The notes under the pieces were generated by a model, which saw nothing but the letters and a program-made list of their open reading frames with translations, did not search any database and had not been told where the DNA came from. The translations under genes were made by a program, and so were the position numbers. From Piezodorus guildinii (lineage: Eukaryota > Arthropoda > Insecta > Hemiptera > Pentatomidae), in NCBI GenBank assembly GCA_023052935.1, contig CM041298.1, positions 115,427,977 to 115,491,976 of the forward strand: 64,000 nucleotides of DNA, read 5' to 3'. Positions 45,165 to 56,149 of the stretch are shown here, one piece after another (within the stretch, counting starts at the first letter, position 1; each line of letters opens with the position of its first letter).

Positions 45165-46181
45165 CATGCCTTTGTCTTTAAGGTGTTATCGATCAGTAAA
45201 ATTAAAGGTTTTTAGGGGAGGAAATACTATTCCGATTCACAAAAAAAGACCGAGGACGGATTGTAACAACTATCGTGGGATCACTCTTCTCCCAGTATGT
45301 TATAAAATATTCTCGTCAATACTAACTAGCCGAATCACGGAATACGCTGAGGAATTATCGGAGACTACCAGTGTAGTTTTAGGCGGAATCGCTCGGCTAT
45401 TGACCAAATATTTTCCTTACGTCAAATATTAGAGAAGAAGCTGGAATTCAACGGGTAGTCCATAAAACTCTATATCGATTTTAAAAAGGCTTAGATTCCA
45501 TAGACCGTCAGAAGCTATATAACATCATGTTTGAACAGGGAATACCTAGAAAGTTAGTAAACCTAGTTGAGATGTGTTTGTCGGAAACATTTCATAAAGT
45601 TAGAATCGGTCATAATTACTCCGAGAGATATGAGCTGCTATCGGGTTTGAAACAGGGTGACTCCCTTTCACCTGTTTTGTTTAATATAGCTTTAGAATAT
45701 GTCATAGAAAAGGTGATGTGTACCGAAAAAGGCTTAAATATGGGTGACAAGATTCCGGTTTTGGGGTATGCCGATGATTTGGTACTGGTACTGCTAGGTG
45801 AATACAAGTGTGTTAATAAAAACCGGTAAGCAAATAGGTCTCGAATTAAATACTGATAAGACGAAATATATGATTAGTAGCAGAAATGGTGGCGATCATG
45901 ATGATATTAATATTTCAGGTCATACTTTTGAACAGTAGAGAAATTCAAATATTTAGGTTCAATGATAACAAGAAAAAATGAAATCCAGGAAGAAATAAAG
46001 TCCCGGTTAAAGGTGGGAAATGCGAAAGGTAGGCCGCAGCGTCGATGGGAGGATTGCATTAAGCTAGGCTGATCTCGGGGGCTTGGGCTTACCGGTGAAC
46101 ATTGGACGAGTCTGTGTAGATAGAATTTGGTGGTATCGGCATCGAACCTTCAGGTTCGGTAAGCCTATTATTATTATTATT
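45165..46181 (+). pseudogene. RTE-like LINE, reverse transcriptase remnant
   Basis: Reverse transcriptase motifs in order: IPIHKKRPRTDCNNYRGITL (45225), a broken finger region (DYQCSFRRNRSAIDQIF, other frame), LYIDFKKA with the first catalytic Asp (about 45475), GLKQGDSLSPVLFNIALEYV (45645), and GYADDLVLV with the catalytic Asp pair (45765). A stop follows. The C-terminal GRPQRRWEDCIK and ADLGGLGLTGEHWTS come next, then an (ATT)n tail at 46161-46181. At least three frame breaks and a deletion before the C-terminus make it inactive. The tail matches the fragment at 20930-21190. Confidence 0.8.
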
Positions 46182-46269
46182 AAATGAAAGGAATTATACA
46201 AAGTAGTAAAAATAATAGCAATAATATTTTTAGAGAATAAATATTGCACTAAATAAACTAAAGAACTAT

Positions 46270-46312
46270 ACTTATTTCATATATAGGTAAGTAAAAGTAA
46301 AAAAAGGATTGG
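46270..46312 (-). repeat. ACT repeat terminal scrap
   Basis: ATTTCATATATAGGTAAGTA then AAAGTAAAAA is the minus-strand form of the left terminus. No other part of the family is adjacent. Confidence 0.4.
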
Positions 46313-46319
46313 TTAAGGT

Positions 46320-46595
46320 GCTTTTATGCATCTGTTCCTGACGAGATTCGTTGTCAAAAAGGAAGAGAAATATAATCATTTTCGTCATTTATTACTTTTT
46401 TATTTTCGAAAAGGCAAGTCCGCTTCACAGACGTTTAACAAAATTTGCTGTGTGTATGGCGATGAAGCTTTAGAGGCAAGCATCGTACGTAAATGTTTTA
46501 CTCGGTTCAAAATCGCAAAATTTTACTTGAAAGACGCAAAGTATTGGTCACTGACGACCCCGGCTCTATGACACGGGATATCGTAGATCATAATT
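46320..46595 (+). pseudogene. mariner N-terminal fragment
   Basis: An 81-codon frame reads HFRHLLLFYFRKGKSASQTF then NKICCVYGDEALEAS and RFKIAKFYLKDA, the first helix-turn-helix of a mariner transposase. The catalytic domain and terminal repeats are missing. Confidence 0.6.
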
Positions 46596-46689
46596 AATTA
46601 CAAATATTTACTCCAATCTGAAGTTTTTATTGAAATCACAAGTAATAAACACTACAAACGTATTTTACTATCCAATATATTGGTGAGGC

Positions 46690-47185
46690 AATAATCATGG
46701 GCCTCGCGTTGTTCAGATTGATCCTAACAGGCCGTTAATAAGGCGAGAGAGGCTTTCTTTCCACTCACTTTTCTATAAGGGCTCTGGAGGAAGACTTTAA
46801 GACCCGTCAGCTGGAGGCATAGAATTGGAAAGGTCGGGACAGTAAATCGGCCCAAAGCGTCGCAGGTTCGCGCCGCCCGTCCTGACGTACGACCGCCCTT
46901 AGCTATTAGTCGGCTCGGATTGCTGACCAGACCACCTCCCCTCGATGGAAGGCCCAGGTCTAATTGACAAGCGGGGGCTGACTTGCGAGCTCTCCGTGCT
47001 CGTCCATCCTTCGCCGGGTTCTCCTCCATTAACGAACTCCGTTTATCTGCTCCTGTCCTCGGTAATAGCCGCTGGAGCTGGAGCTGGAACAAGTTGGGCT
47101 CTTGGCTTATTGTCTTGTAAGGGAATGGAAGCTTCATTGTCCGCCGGCAGGTGCAAATATCGTCAGCGATCCTAAGAATTAAAAA
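46690..47185. promoter_or_regulatory. GC-rich non-coding island 1
   Basis: About 500 bp of markedly higher GC than any neighbour, matching none of the repeat families here. It contains GGCCGTTAATAAGGCGAGAG, CGCGCCGCCCGTCC and TAATAGCCGCTGGAGCTGGA. Long frames exist on both strands only because GC-rich DNA has few stops. A conserved regulatory element or CpG-type island is inferred, not shown. Confidence 0.35.
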
Positions 47186-47269
47186 AAAAGCAAATGCTGT
47201 TTACAGAAGAGCGCGGAGAGCTCCATTTCTTGTTGACAAGGATATTTCTTTTGACTGGGAGTCTATACC

Positions 47270-47425
47270 CCTACGTACACGATTGCCGGTTCAAACCCCT
47301 CAGATGGCCCTAGGACTTTTTAAAGGGATTAAAAATGCATTGGTTGAGGTGAGGAGTGGATGTAAAATGGTCGTCCCGGGCCTTCATGGTGTCAGTGGTA
47401 TAAAGTGGCGTATAATAACAAACAA
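47270..47425 (+). mobile_element. SINE-C fragment
   Basis: B box GGTTCAAACCC near 47288, then GATGGCCCTAGGACTTTTTA, GTCCCGGGCC and AACAAACAAA. The middle is diverged. Confidence 0.5.
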
Positions 47426-48016
47426 AATCTGGTGCGGGCAATACACGACTTTCACTTACCTCCGTTTTTAAAATAGAACAAAAACAGTTAAAGAAAAAAA
47501 TGAGTGAAACCATTAAAGTAATTAACAAAATTGAATTTATATAGAAAAATGTGTTTTATTAAAAAATCTATTAAATTATTAGTTAGTTTTATCGGCTTTT
47601 CACTCTTTATTAACTGTTACAAGATTGTGTATAAGATAATATTCTTTCTAAAATCTTTAGCTTTCCAACGGTGCATTATACATCTATATTTCTGTTCTTA
47701 TGTTCAAAAACAAAAAATTGAATTAAAAAAAAATATTTTTTCCATTTTTCTCCTTCAGTTGTTTATCAAATTCACTCAACTTGCATATTTAGCTGTAAAT
47801 TATCAATTCTAAGAAAATAATATAGTTATTTTTATAGAATCTACAGAATCGAAGGTACTTTAGAGGAAGAAAATTTTAAATATCGGCATTTAAGCACTAT
47901 CAGACTATTTCAATCATAATGAAACCTACATGATATTAAAGCTGGAATTCGAAAAATTTCACGATCGCAATACTTTCCCCTACTATATATTTCATATATA
48001 GGTAAGTGAATGTAAA
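47424..48016 (-). repeat. ACT repeat with internal deletion
   Basis: The right terminus is at 47424 (AAAATCTGGTGCGGGCAATA, ACTTTCACTTACCTCCG) and the left terminus at 47950-48016 (TCACGATCGCAATACTTTCC, TATAGGTAAGTGAATGT). The GGTCTGTGTG to GATGTAAAATTT middle part is missing. Confidence 0.75.
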
Positions 48017-48600
48017 AATAATATTAGAAATATAGAAAAAAGTACACATTATATATATACAATATTAATTTTCAAGAAATATAAATATATACAGTACCAA
48101 GTAGCAACATCCAAATTATTCAATAACACCGTTTTATCTTTTAAACATAACCGTCGTATATCATCATAACTCATTGCAAGTCATTCAAATGAGTACTTAT
48201 AATTTTTCTAGTCATATGTATTTTATTATAATGGAAACTATAATGTGAATGTATATTTTATAAATAAGAACGCATAGAAAGAATCAACACACACTTATAT
48301 TTCAATTAATAATCACATATGTAAAGATATGGGAAGGTTACTATGTTTAACCAGTGTTGCCACAGTTAAACAAATTTTGTTTTACGTTTTAGAAAAATAT
48401 TTTTTTCAACTATTTAGAATAGTTGATATATTGATAGATATTGATATATTGATAGAATAGTTTATTATTATTATTATTTAGAATAGTAATAAAAACTATC
48501 CTACCGTATAAATTGGACCAACTAACAGATACTTACGAAGTTTGATCAAAGTAGGTTCAGTAATTTCAGTGTTTACCGCGAATAAACATTGTGACACGGG

Positions 48601-48603
<3 letters not shown>

Positions 48604-48664
<61 letters not shown>
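48604..48664 (+). repeat. (AT)n microsatellite
   Basis: About 30 uninterrupted AT units. Confidence 0.95.
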
Positions 48665-48670
<6 letters not shown>

Positions 48671-48764
48671 TGAAGAAGAAAAATCGTGCAGAGCTCCACC
48701 ACTCTAAAGTCTTGTTGACTTGGATATGTCTTTGCTTAGCGGTATAAACTTTTTTCACACTCAG

Positions 48765-48955
48765 TGTGATAGGATGTTGCTCTGTTGCAATGAAAATTTG
48801 ACAATTATCCCGTCAGAAAAGTGGAGATTATTTAATGTAATATTCTTCGTCGCTATGGCATACGTTTCAGCAGCTAGATTGGTTTGAATAAAAAAGTCAC
48901 GTATTGCAGCATTTGTCGTATGCAAGTGTTGAAGATTTATTGTCACGCTAAGTGT
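48765..48955 (-). pseudogene. peptide-like segment Z, copy 1
   Basis: The minus-strand frame reads NAAIRDFFIQTNLAAETYAI then ATKNITLNNLHFSDG and IIVKFSLQQSN. The LAA...TKNI and FSD...VKFS positions recur in copies at 49100-49235 and 52830-52955. DNA similarity is visible too (TTTTCTGACGGGATAATTGT against TTTCTGACGAGAGAACACTC). The protein family was not recognised. Confidence 0.35.
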
Positions 48956-49099
48956 AAAAAAAAATGTGTCGAAGTTGATCGCATTGAAAATTTTAAGTTA
49001 CTTTTCTATATAACATTCCCTATATATTGGCTAAGGCCAATAGTTTAGTAGCTATATTGTTTAAAATTAAAAATTCACGTTTTGCCTACATTTTTATTA

Positions 49100-49235
49100 G
49101 TTCTGAGATGTTTTGACTCGCTCTTTCTCTGTTGGAGTTGCTTTAATTGAATATTTGACGAGTGTTCTCTCGTCAGAAATTTAGTGGATAATATTTTTGT
49201 TACATAACATTTGCCGCTAGGACTTGCCGTTTAAG
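49100..49235 (-). pseudogene. peptide-like segment Z, copy 2
   Basis: The minus-strand frame reads FSDERTLVKYSIKATPTEKE RVKTS, with one stop just upstream. It parallels copy 3 (HFDKETAVKFRIQATPTELE). An ACT repeat lies directly to the right. Confidence 0.4.
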
Positions 49236-49296
49236 AGCTATATTGAAATGAATGAAACCAGTTTTCTTTTTGTAACTTTTTTTTAAACTAAAATCT

Positions 49297-49771
49297 CTGG
49301 TGCGGGAAACACACGAACTTCACTTACCTCCGTTTTAAAAACCGTTTTAACAATTTTCAAATACAGTTAGGGATAAAAATGAGTGAAACCATTAAAGAAT
49401 TAATTAAATTGAATTTTAAAAAAATATTCTTTTATTTAAAAATCTATTATAAGATAATATTTTTTATAAAATCTTTAGCTTTTCCAACGGTGTATTATAC
49501 ATGTGTATTACTGATCTTAAGTTAAAAAACAAAAAAAGGCATTAACAAAATATTTTTTTAGTTTTTGCCTTTAGTTGTTTTTCAAATACGCTCAACAATA
49601 CAATATTTAGGTGTCATTTATCAATGCTAACAAGGTAATATGGTTATTTTTATAGAATTTAAAAAATTAAAGTTACTTTAGAAGAAGAAAATTTAAAATA
49701 TCGGCATTCAAGCCCTGTGAGGCTAATTTAATCAGAATGAAACCTACATAATATTAAAGCCAATTAAATTT
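49297..49771 (-). repeat. ACT repeat, partial
   Basis: The right terminus is at 49297 (CTGGTGCGGGAAACACACGA, CTTCACTTACCTCCG). It runs to ATTAAAGCCAATTAAATT, where the next copy begins. Confidence 0.72.
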
Positions 49772-50643
49772 AAATCTGGTGCGGGCAACACACGATTAAT
49801 ATTTTTTTCTAAAACATTTAGCTTTTCAACGGTATATTATACATGTATTCTTATATTAAAAAACAAAAAAATGTATTAACAAAATATTCTTTTCAGTTTT
49901 CTTCTTAAGTGGATATCGAATTCGTTCAACATATGTATTTACCTGTTTTTTATCTATGGTAACAAGATCACATAGCTATTTTTACTGAATGCACAAAATT
50001 AAAGGTAATTTAAAGGAAAAAAAATATCGGCATTGAAGCCCTTTCAAGCAATTTCAACGAGAATGAAACCTACATGATATTAAAGCCTATTAAATTTTAC
50101 ATCGATATAGGGAGTTTAATCAAAATCGTTAGAACTGTTTTTACAAACTCATAAAAAGGTGCAAAATGCATGGTCTAAAGTGGCTCTTCTGGTTACCTTA
50201 CTTCAATGAAAAAGATGCTATAACATCTTGGGCTTATAGTTGTCTTAAATATGACATTTCAGTTTCGTACGACTTATCGTTTTTGTGCTAGACTTACCTA
50301 ATATTGATAATTGTAATATATTCGTAGGCAATTTTATAAAAACAATCAATTAAGCCCTGACAGACAATTTCAATCAGAATGAAACCTACATTATATTAAA
50401 GCTAATTAAATTGTACGTCCATATAGCGAGTTTATTCAAAACCGTTTGAACCGTTTTTGATAAAATTATAAAAAGGTGCCAAACGCATGGCATAAAGTAG
50501 CACTTCCATTTGCCGATTTTAGTAAAAAAGTTGCTGTAATATCTCGGGCGTATACGCTGTAGTTTTCTTAAATATGAAATTTCAGTTACATAGGACTTAT
50601 CGTTTTCGAGCTGGAGTTACCACACACAAACCTTTTTGCGGGA
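49772..50643 (-). repeat. ACT repeat(s), host of the I-like LINE, right part
   Basis: A new right terminus (AATCTGGTGCGGGCAACACA) begins at 49772 with a short deletion after it. At about 50350 the sequence steps back to AAGCCCTGACAGACAATTTC, so two partial copies are joined. It is cut at CCTTTTTGCGGGA by a LINE and resumes at 52686. Confidence 0.7.
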
Positions 50644-51319
50644 AAGAAATACACAACCTCTCCCGAATTCCGTCTGGGGAACTCTCTTATACCATATACC
50701 AATACACATAGGTTTCTCGGCTTAATATTTGATCGGAGACTAACCTGGCAACCACATATATCTTCTTTAAAAACAGTTACCACTAAACGGTTAATAATAC
50801 TTAGATATCTAAGTGGAACGTCCTGGGGATCTGATAGAACAACCCTACTAAAGTTATACTGTTCTTTCATATGCTCAAAATTAGATTATGGTAGCTTTGT
50901 CTATGGTTCCGCTCGACTTTTAATTCTAAATAAAATTGATGCCGTACACCATGCTGGGATACGTATAGCAACAGGGGCGTTTCGAACCAGTCCTATTCTT
51001 AGTCTATGCTCAGAAGCGGGAATACCTCCTCTTTTGTTCCGAAGGAAAAAACTTGCAATTAACTATGTCTCCAAGCTACTGCTATATCCAGACCACCCAA
51101 CCTATAGATACATTTACAAACCTAAATTCACCAAAGCCTTTGCAAGTAAACCAAACGCTACACTTCCTTTAGCCTCTCAAAAACACCAACCCTATCTATA
51201 GACAGGACGTTTCAACTCCTCCATGGACTCTTTCGCCTCCTAACATAGTTCTCCGCTTAACCCGATTACCGAAAGCAAATACATCTCCCACCGACTATCA
51301 ATCCAATTTTCACATCTTC

Positions 51320-51846
51320 TCCACAGTATTTCAGATCCGTTCGTAATCTATACCGATGGCTCTAGAAACGAGAATTCCGTTGCTTGCTCCTTCGTCACAA
51401 ACAACTCCACGCACAAGATAAAACTCCATTCTCTATGTACCGTATTTACAGCCGAACTTCATGCAATAGCATCAGCACTCCACTTCTCCATGTCAGTAAA
51501 CAACAACAATATAGCAATAATTACCGATTCATTAAGCTCACTAAAATCACTAAATAGTATGTATCCCAAATCTCCCATCGCTCTAAAAATTCATTCATAT
51601 TTAAAAATGTTGAAAAATTCTAACAAATCAGTAAAATTCGTCTGGGTGCCCAGTCATATGGGGATAAAGGGAAACGAGCTCGCGGACAAAGCAGCAAAAC
51701 AGGCACTTGCCCTCCCGGGTCGCGGCGCTGCGATATTGACACCACAGGAAGCAATCCTCCCATTAAAAAGAGATCTTTTAGATGCGTGGCAGGCCATGTG
51801 GGATGAAAGTCCACCCAGTAAATTAAAAACCATAAAAAATCTGTAA
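51320..51846 (+). CDS. LINE RNase H domain, intact active-site residues
   Basis: The open frame across the domain keeps all RNase H landmarks: VIYTDGSRNENSV (first Asp, about 51343), TVFTAELHAIASALH (Glu, about 51455), IAIITDSLSSLKSL (second Asp, about 51525), and FVWVPSHMGIKGNELADKAA (His and last Asp, about 51640-51690). This domain removes RNA from the cDNA hybrid during retrotransposition. A one-base shift at about 51835 (TIKN to KSVKSWATS) separates it from the C-terminal part, which is otherwise open to 52146 (ENNILTTI stop). The start is arbitrary because the upstream frame is broken. Confidence 0.8.
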
Positions 51847-52284
51847 AATCCTGGGCCACATCAAGTCGACCAAACCGAAGGGAGGAAGTCGTTCTAACCC
51901 GACTCAGAATAGGACATACGAACCTTACCCACATACATAACATAACGAAACAGTCCCCTCCGAGATGTCAATATTGCGATAGCCTTTTAACAGTGCAGCA
52001 CCTCTTTCAGGAATGTTCCTTCTACACTTCGAGACTAGCCCGATTAGGCCTCCCGAGCAACATAACCGAGGCTCTCGGTGACAATGAAGACACTATTAAA
52101 TCCGTCATCTCGTTTTTAAAGGAAAACAATATTCTCACAACAATTTAAAATCATTCTCTAGAAATAGTATTCCTCTCAATATTACTATATCTGCAAATCA
52201 CATTTCGTTTCTAATATATATCGATATTTCGAGTAACAAAGAAAAACAAAAAGATTAAAGGGAAAAAAAAAAAAAGTGTATATG

Positions 52285-52418
52285 TTTATATGTGTATTTG
52301 TTTGTATATGTATGCGTGTGTTTATATGTATGTATGTACGTGTATGTCTATATGTGAATATATGTATATAAGTGTATGTGTTTATGTGCGTGTGTACGTA
52401 GATGTGTGTGTATATATC

Positions 52419-52463
<45 letters not shown>

Positions 52464-52585
52464 ATGTATATATGTATGTGTGTGTATGTGTATATATTAA
52501 TATGTACGTGTATATATATGTATATTATGTGCATGTATATATATGTATGTATGTGTGTGTGTATATGTACATGAAATATGTGTGT
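52285..52585 (+). repeat. GT/ATGT-rich low-complexity 3' UTR
   Basis: Mixed TGTA, TATG and (GT)n repeats inside the I-like LINE 3' UTR. It produces artificial Cys-Val-Tyr frames. Confidence 0.9.
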
Positions 52586-52685
52586 ATTTATTGAAAATAC
52601 TTAAAATAGGAAACAAAAAAATAGAAAACAGGGCACTGATGACCTTAGGGTTTTGTGCCATTAAGCCCTAATCAACAACAACAAC

Positions 52686-52828
52686 TTTTTTGCGGGACTT
52701 GGTCGTTTTGACTTAGGAGACTCTAAAACGTGTATTTCCGTCGAAAACTGGAATTCGAAAAGTTTTACGATCACAATACTTTCCCTTACTATATATTCCA
52801 TATATAGGTAAGTGGAAGTAAAAATGTA
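52686..52828 (-). repeat. ACT repeat, host of LINE, left part
   Basis: Resumes the host (TTTTGCGGGACTTGGTCG) and ends with the left terminus (ACGATCACAATACTTTCCCT, ATATATAGGTAAGTGGAAGT). Confidence 0.75.
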
Positions 52829-53000
52829 TCACGTATGGCACGCTCTAGCTCTGTTGGTGTAGCTTGAATCCTGAATTTGACAGCAGTTTCCTTATCAAAA
52901 TGCAATGGAAAACTTTCTATTAGCGTATACGACTTCATTTGTTGCATGTTAACTTTTCTAAAATCTTCTTTCCAACGGTTTATTATAGGTTTGTAGTACA
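52829..53000 (-). pseudogene. peptide-like segment Z, copy 3, fused to ACT repeat
   Basis: The minus-strand frame (70 codons) reads MQQMKSYTLIESFPLHFDKE then TAVKFRIQATPTELERAIRD. The 5' part, about 52955-53000, comes from an ACT repeat (AATAAACCGTTGGAAAGAAG). Copy 2 shares VKY.IKATPTE. Changes between copies keep the peptide more than the DNA, which hints at a once-coding sequence. The family was not recognised. Confidence 0.4.
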
Positions 53001-53004
53001 CTTC

Positions 53005-53245
53005 CTATTTCAGAAAATATTTATTTAAGCCTTTATTCAAGTCCCAGTTCCAATACCTTCTGTCCTCCCTAATCAGACGCACAATAATTTTTATGTTATA
53101 ATACAATAGCAGACTTATTTTAGTTTTGTTCACATACTTATCTACAACATATTGTTCCGATCATCAAATCTGTATTTTATTTTATTCTTAAGGGACTTTA
53201 TTCCTAGGATAATGAAGAATTTGTTCATTTCATTTCACATTTATG
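53005..53245 (+). mobile_element. CR1-like LINE tail
   Basis: TTCAAGTCCCAGTTCCAATA, CTTCTGTCCTCCCTAATCAG and the ending TTCTTAAGGGACTTTATTCC, TAGGATAATGAAGAATTTGT match the 3' end at 61480-61845. Confidence 0.6.
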
Positions 53246-53454
53246 ATGCACCTATACGAAGCAAGGGCTGTCGCTTGTAGGATATAGTATAATTGAAACT
53301 GCTCAGAACGTTAGAAACTAAAAACAAAAATTCATTTAAATTTTAATGATGGAAGTAGATGAGGCTGTTTCGAGTGTGGGCGAGTGCTGAAATATTTCTG
53401 CTCTGCACATTTTCATGCTCGTAGTAAAGAGATTTTTTTTCTTTCACCTATGTT

Positions 53455-53870
53455 AATGGTCACGGGCGTATCTCGATATAACGTTGCCGACCCGAAGGAA
53501 TCCCGCTCCTCCTAGAGCCCGATAATAGAACCGGAGATAAGGAGATCCTTGGGACTCGTGCTCGGAGGATTAAGACGCGGAGATGGGCGCATTGTTACTC
53601 TTCATGAATATTTATCCATTTCTGAAATCGTGAGGGATCCTTACCTCCGAGGGGATGATAGATTTTTATCAATTATGCAAAAAGGCCGTAGATAGTGGCC
53701 CCAACTCCAGGCCCCAGCTCCAGGCCAGCTCCAGGCCATATCCAGTAATTCTCATGCAAATCGCAGCCCGCGGCCGGCCCGTGCCTCGCCTCCATTAGCT
53801 ATAGTCTTCTGTCTCATATACCACTCGTCTTCGGGCTCTCTCTTCACCATTCCTAACTGGACGATCTGTG
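53455..53870. promoter_or_regulatory. GC-rich non-coding island 2
   Basis: GC-rich against its surroundings, unlike any repeat family here. It holds short internal repeats (CCCCAACTCCAGGCCCCAGC then GGCCAGCTCCAGGCC) and homeodomain-type cores embedded in GC-rich text (ATTTTTATCAATTATGCAAA, TCCATTAGCTATAGTC, ATGCAAATCGC). This composition is typical of developmental enhancers, but that is inference. Confidence 0.35.
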
Positions 53871-53944
53871 TTGTCTTCTTGTAAATTGAAAAATCTGTTG
53901 TATCTAACAAGGAGAAGATCCCGAATGTGTCTCACACGATTTTG

Positions 53945-53975
53945 ATGATTATTTTTTTTTACTTTCACTTACTAT
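53945..53975 (+). repeat. ACT repeat left end, cut by LINE-J2
   Basis: TTTTTTACTTTCACTTACTAT, interrupted after 15 bases that are repeated at 54411-54425. Confidence 0.8.
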
Positions 53976-54378
53976 GTTTGTGGCTACAGCGCCCTAACTC
54001 AGCCTCCACTGGCTCAGACCAGTGATGCGGCTGAGATAGAGGCGCTGGGATCTCTTGGATTCCGCTTTTTCCTCCACAAGTGGAGGGAAAAGCGCTTGCT
54101 GGGGTCCCTTTAGCAATTGTATATATTGTATATAGTTATGACTGTGTGTAAGATGTTTATTTATTTGCGAACTTTTTATTTATCTCAATAATAGGTTTTT
54201 GTTTCGATTTGTTTTGTTTTTTATTTATTATTATTATTTTATTGTATATATATGAATTTATTTATGTTCTATTTTATGTAATTTGACCATTATTATTATT
54301 TTCTGTATATATAGTATGAATGTGGTCTCTTATCAATATTATTATTGTTCATTTTGTAACAAATTGTAATATATCTCA

Positions 54379-54410
<32 letters not shown>
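53976..54410 (+). mobile_element. LINE-J2 3' UTR with poly-A and target duplication
   Basis: A 435-bp LINE tail with no coding part. It is flanked by a perfect 15-bp duplication, ACTTTCACTTACTAT, at 53961-53975 and 54411-54425, and ends in AATAAA plus a 30-base A-run. The same 3' UTR is on the other strand at 59072-59480, where the ORF end is still attached. Confidence 0.88.
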
Positions 54411-54413
<3 letters not shown>

Positions 54414-55287
54414 TTCACTTACTATATATAGTAAAGGAAATTATTGCGATCGTGAAAATTTTGGAGTTCTAGCTTTCAACATAAATACACGTTTTAGGTC
54501 TCCTGCATCCAAATAACCTAGTCCCGCAAAAAGGTCTGTGTGTATGTGTGTGTGTTGTCCGTTTGTGGTAACTCCCAGGCGGAACCAAAAAGTCCTATGA
54601 AACTGAAATTTCATATTTAGGACAACTATGCGCCCGAGATGTTACAAAAACTTTTTCATCAAAATCGGCTAACCAGAAGAGCCACTTTATACCATGTATA
54701 TTGCTCCTTTTTATGATGTTCTCAAAAACGACTACAAAGATTTTGATCAAACTCGCTATGTCGATGTAAAATTTAATGGGCTTTAATATCATGTAGGTTT
54801 GATTCTGATTAAAATAGTCTGACAGGGCCTGAATGCCGATATTTTAAATTTTCTTCTTCTAAGGTACCTTTAGTTTTGTAGATTCTATCAAAATAACCAC
54901 ATTATCTTGTTAGCATTGATAAATAACAGCTAAATATGCTTGTTGAGCGTATTTGAAAAACAACTAAAGGAGAAAACTAAAAAAAAATATTTTTTAATGC
55001 AATTTTTTTGTTTTTTAACTTAAGAAGAGTAATATACATGTATAATATACCGTTGGAAAGCTAAAGATTTCAGAAAAAAATGTTAATCTCATACACAAGC
55101 TTTTAAAAGTTAATAGAGAGGGATGAGAAGCCGATAAAACTAAGTGATTATTTTAGATAATAATATAATAGATTTTTTAATAAAACTAATTTTTACCTCT
55201 GACAGTGTTTGAAAATTCTTTAATCGATTTTAAAGAATTCCCGAGTTTAATGAAAGTCGTGTGTTGCCCGCACCAGATTTTTTAAAT
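54411..55287 (+). repeat. ACT repeat, body after LINE-J2 insertion
   Basis: Carries on from the left end through GGAAATTATTGCGATCGTGA, GTCCCGCAAAAAGGTCTGTG and GTAACTCCCAGGCGGAA. It ends TTGCCCGCACCAGATTTTTT. The right inverted repeat is damaged (GAGTTTAATGAAAGT). Confidence 0.8.
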
Positions 55288-55289
55288 GC

Positions 55290-55860
55290 TGATCACAAAA
55301 ATGAGTGAATGGTAACTCACTTTAAGTAATATAGATTATCACTGTCTCCTGTAATTTATTAATAACTGAAGAAATATCTGATAATTATAGTTATTAATTA
55401 TTATTCTTGTACGTATTGTCAGTTTGTATTTTCTTAAACACTCTTCTAATTACTTCCAGAGTCATTAAATCTGGATACCTGAGGGGACAGCCTTTAATTG
55501 CAGAACTCTTTGAATAAACATTACTAAGCTGATGGTGTTGAAATTTTATGCGTCGAGTCTCGTCGTAAAACGTCATAAAATATAAACAAGAAAAGTGGGG
55601 CTTTTCTAAGCCAATTAAGGTTTAGGAGAAGGAAACGGATTTCACGCTAGGCTTGATGGCACATCTGTTTCTAATGGGTAGCTATTACGGAGGGCTTCCC
55701 ATCCAAGTAAATGAAAATACTGAAGTTTTATCTTCTCAACAATTGTTTAAAATGAGCCAAACTCATATTATTAAGTTTTTTATTTGTTACCTGACACGAA
55801 ATACGATGTCCTGTCTTGACTATGAATATCACAATCTGACGTTGGCAATAAGGAACTGCA
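55290..55860. other. unassigned stretch with two small frames
   Basis: A minus-strand frame at 55394-55576 (60 codons, KGCPLRYPDLMTLEVIRRVF) and a plus-strand frame at 55653-55913 look unlike the repeats, but neither has clear splice sites or a known motif. I make no call. Confidence 0.2.
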
Positions 55861-56090
55861 CAGTGGTTCCAAACGCACTTTTGCGGGACAAAAGTCTGCA
55901 ATTCTCGTTTTAATTAAGATATATCATCCATTTTAACGTCATTTTGTTACTTAGTAAATTCACTTTAAATGGTATGATTGGCTGGGGGCGGAGTAGCTGA
56001 GTAGGTTGAGTACACAGGTCTGAGTACACCACCCTCACCACCCGGGCCCGAGAAACCCCCGTATAGCCTTCAAAGGCGAGGTAGGGGTGA

Positions 56091-56149
<59 letters not shown>

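Larger units (their letters stand above)
50644..52685 (+). mobile_element. I-like LINE, 5'-truncated, with target duplication
   Basis: 2042 bp inserted in an ACT repeat. The 12-bp target duplication, TTTTTGCGGGA with one mismatch in the T-run, is at 50632-50643 and 52686-52697. Contents: the reverse transcriptase thumb (RFLGLIFDRRLTWQPHISSL, KLDYGSFVYGSARLL), RNase H, and a C-terminal zinc-finger-like CQYCDSLLTVQHLFQECSFY. A GT-rich 3' UTR follows, ending TTAAGCCCTAATCAACAACA with an (ACA)n tail, a common ending in arthropod I-type LINEs. Confidence 0.85.

Noticed and set aside
46724..47137. 137-codon minus-strand frame and a 76-codon plus-strand frame
   Set aside because: GC-rich island with few stops by composition; no recognisable domain, and the two strands compete.
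52290..52594. Cys/Val/Tyr-rich frames of 72-94 codons
   Set aside because: They come from the GT/ATGT-rich LINE 3' UTR.
55394..55576. 60-codon minus-strand frame
   Set aside because: No acceptor or donor in phase and no recognisable motif; left as unassigned.
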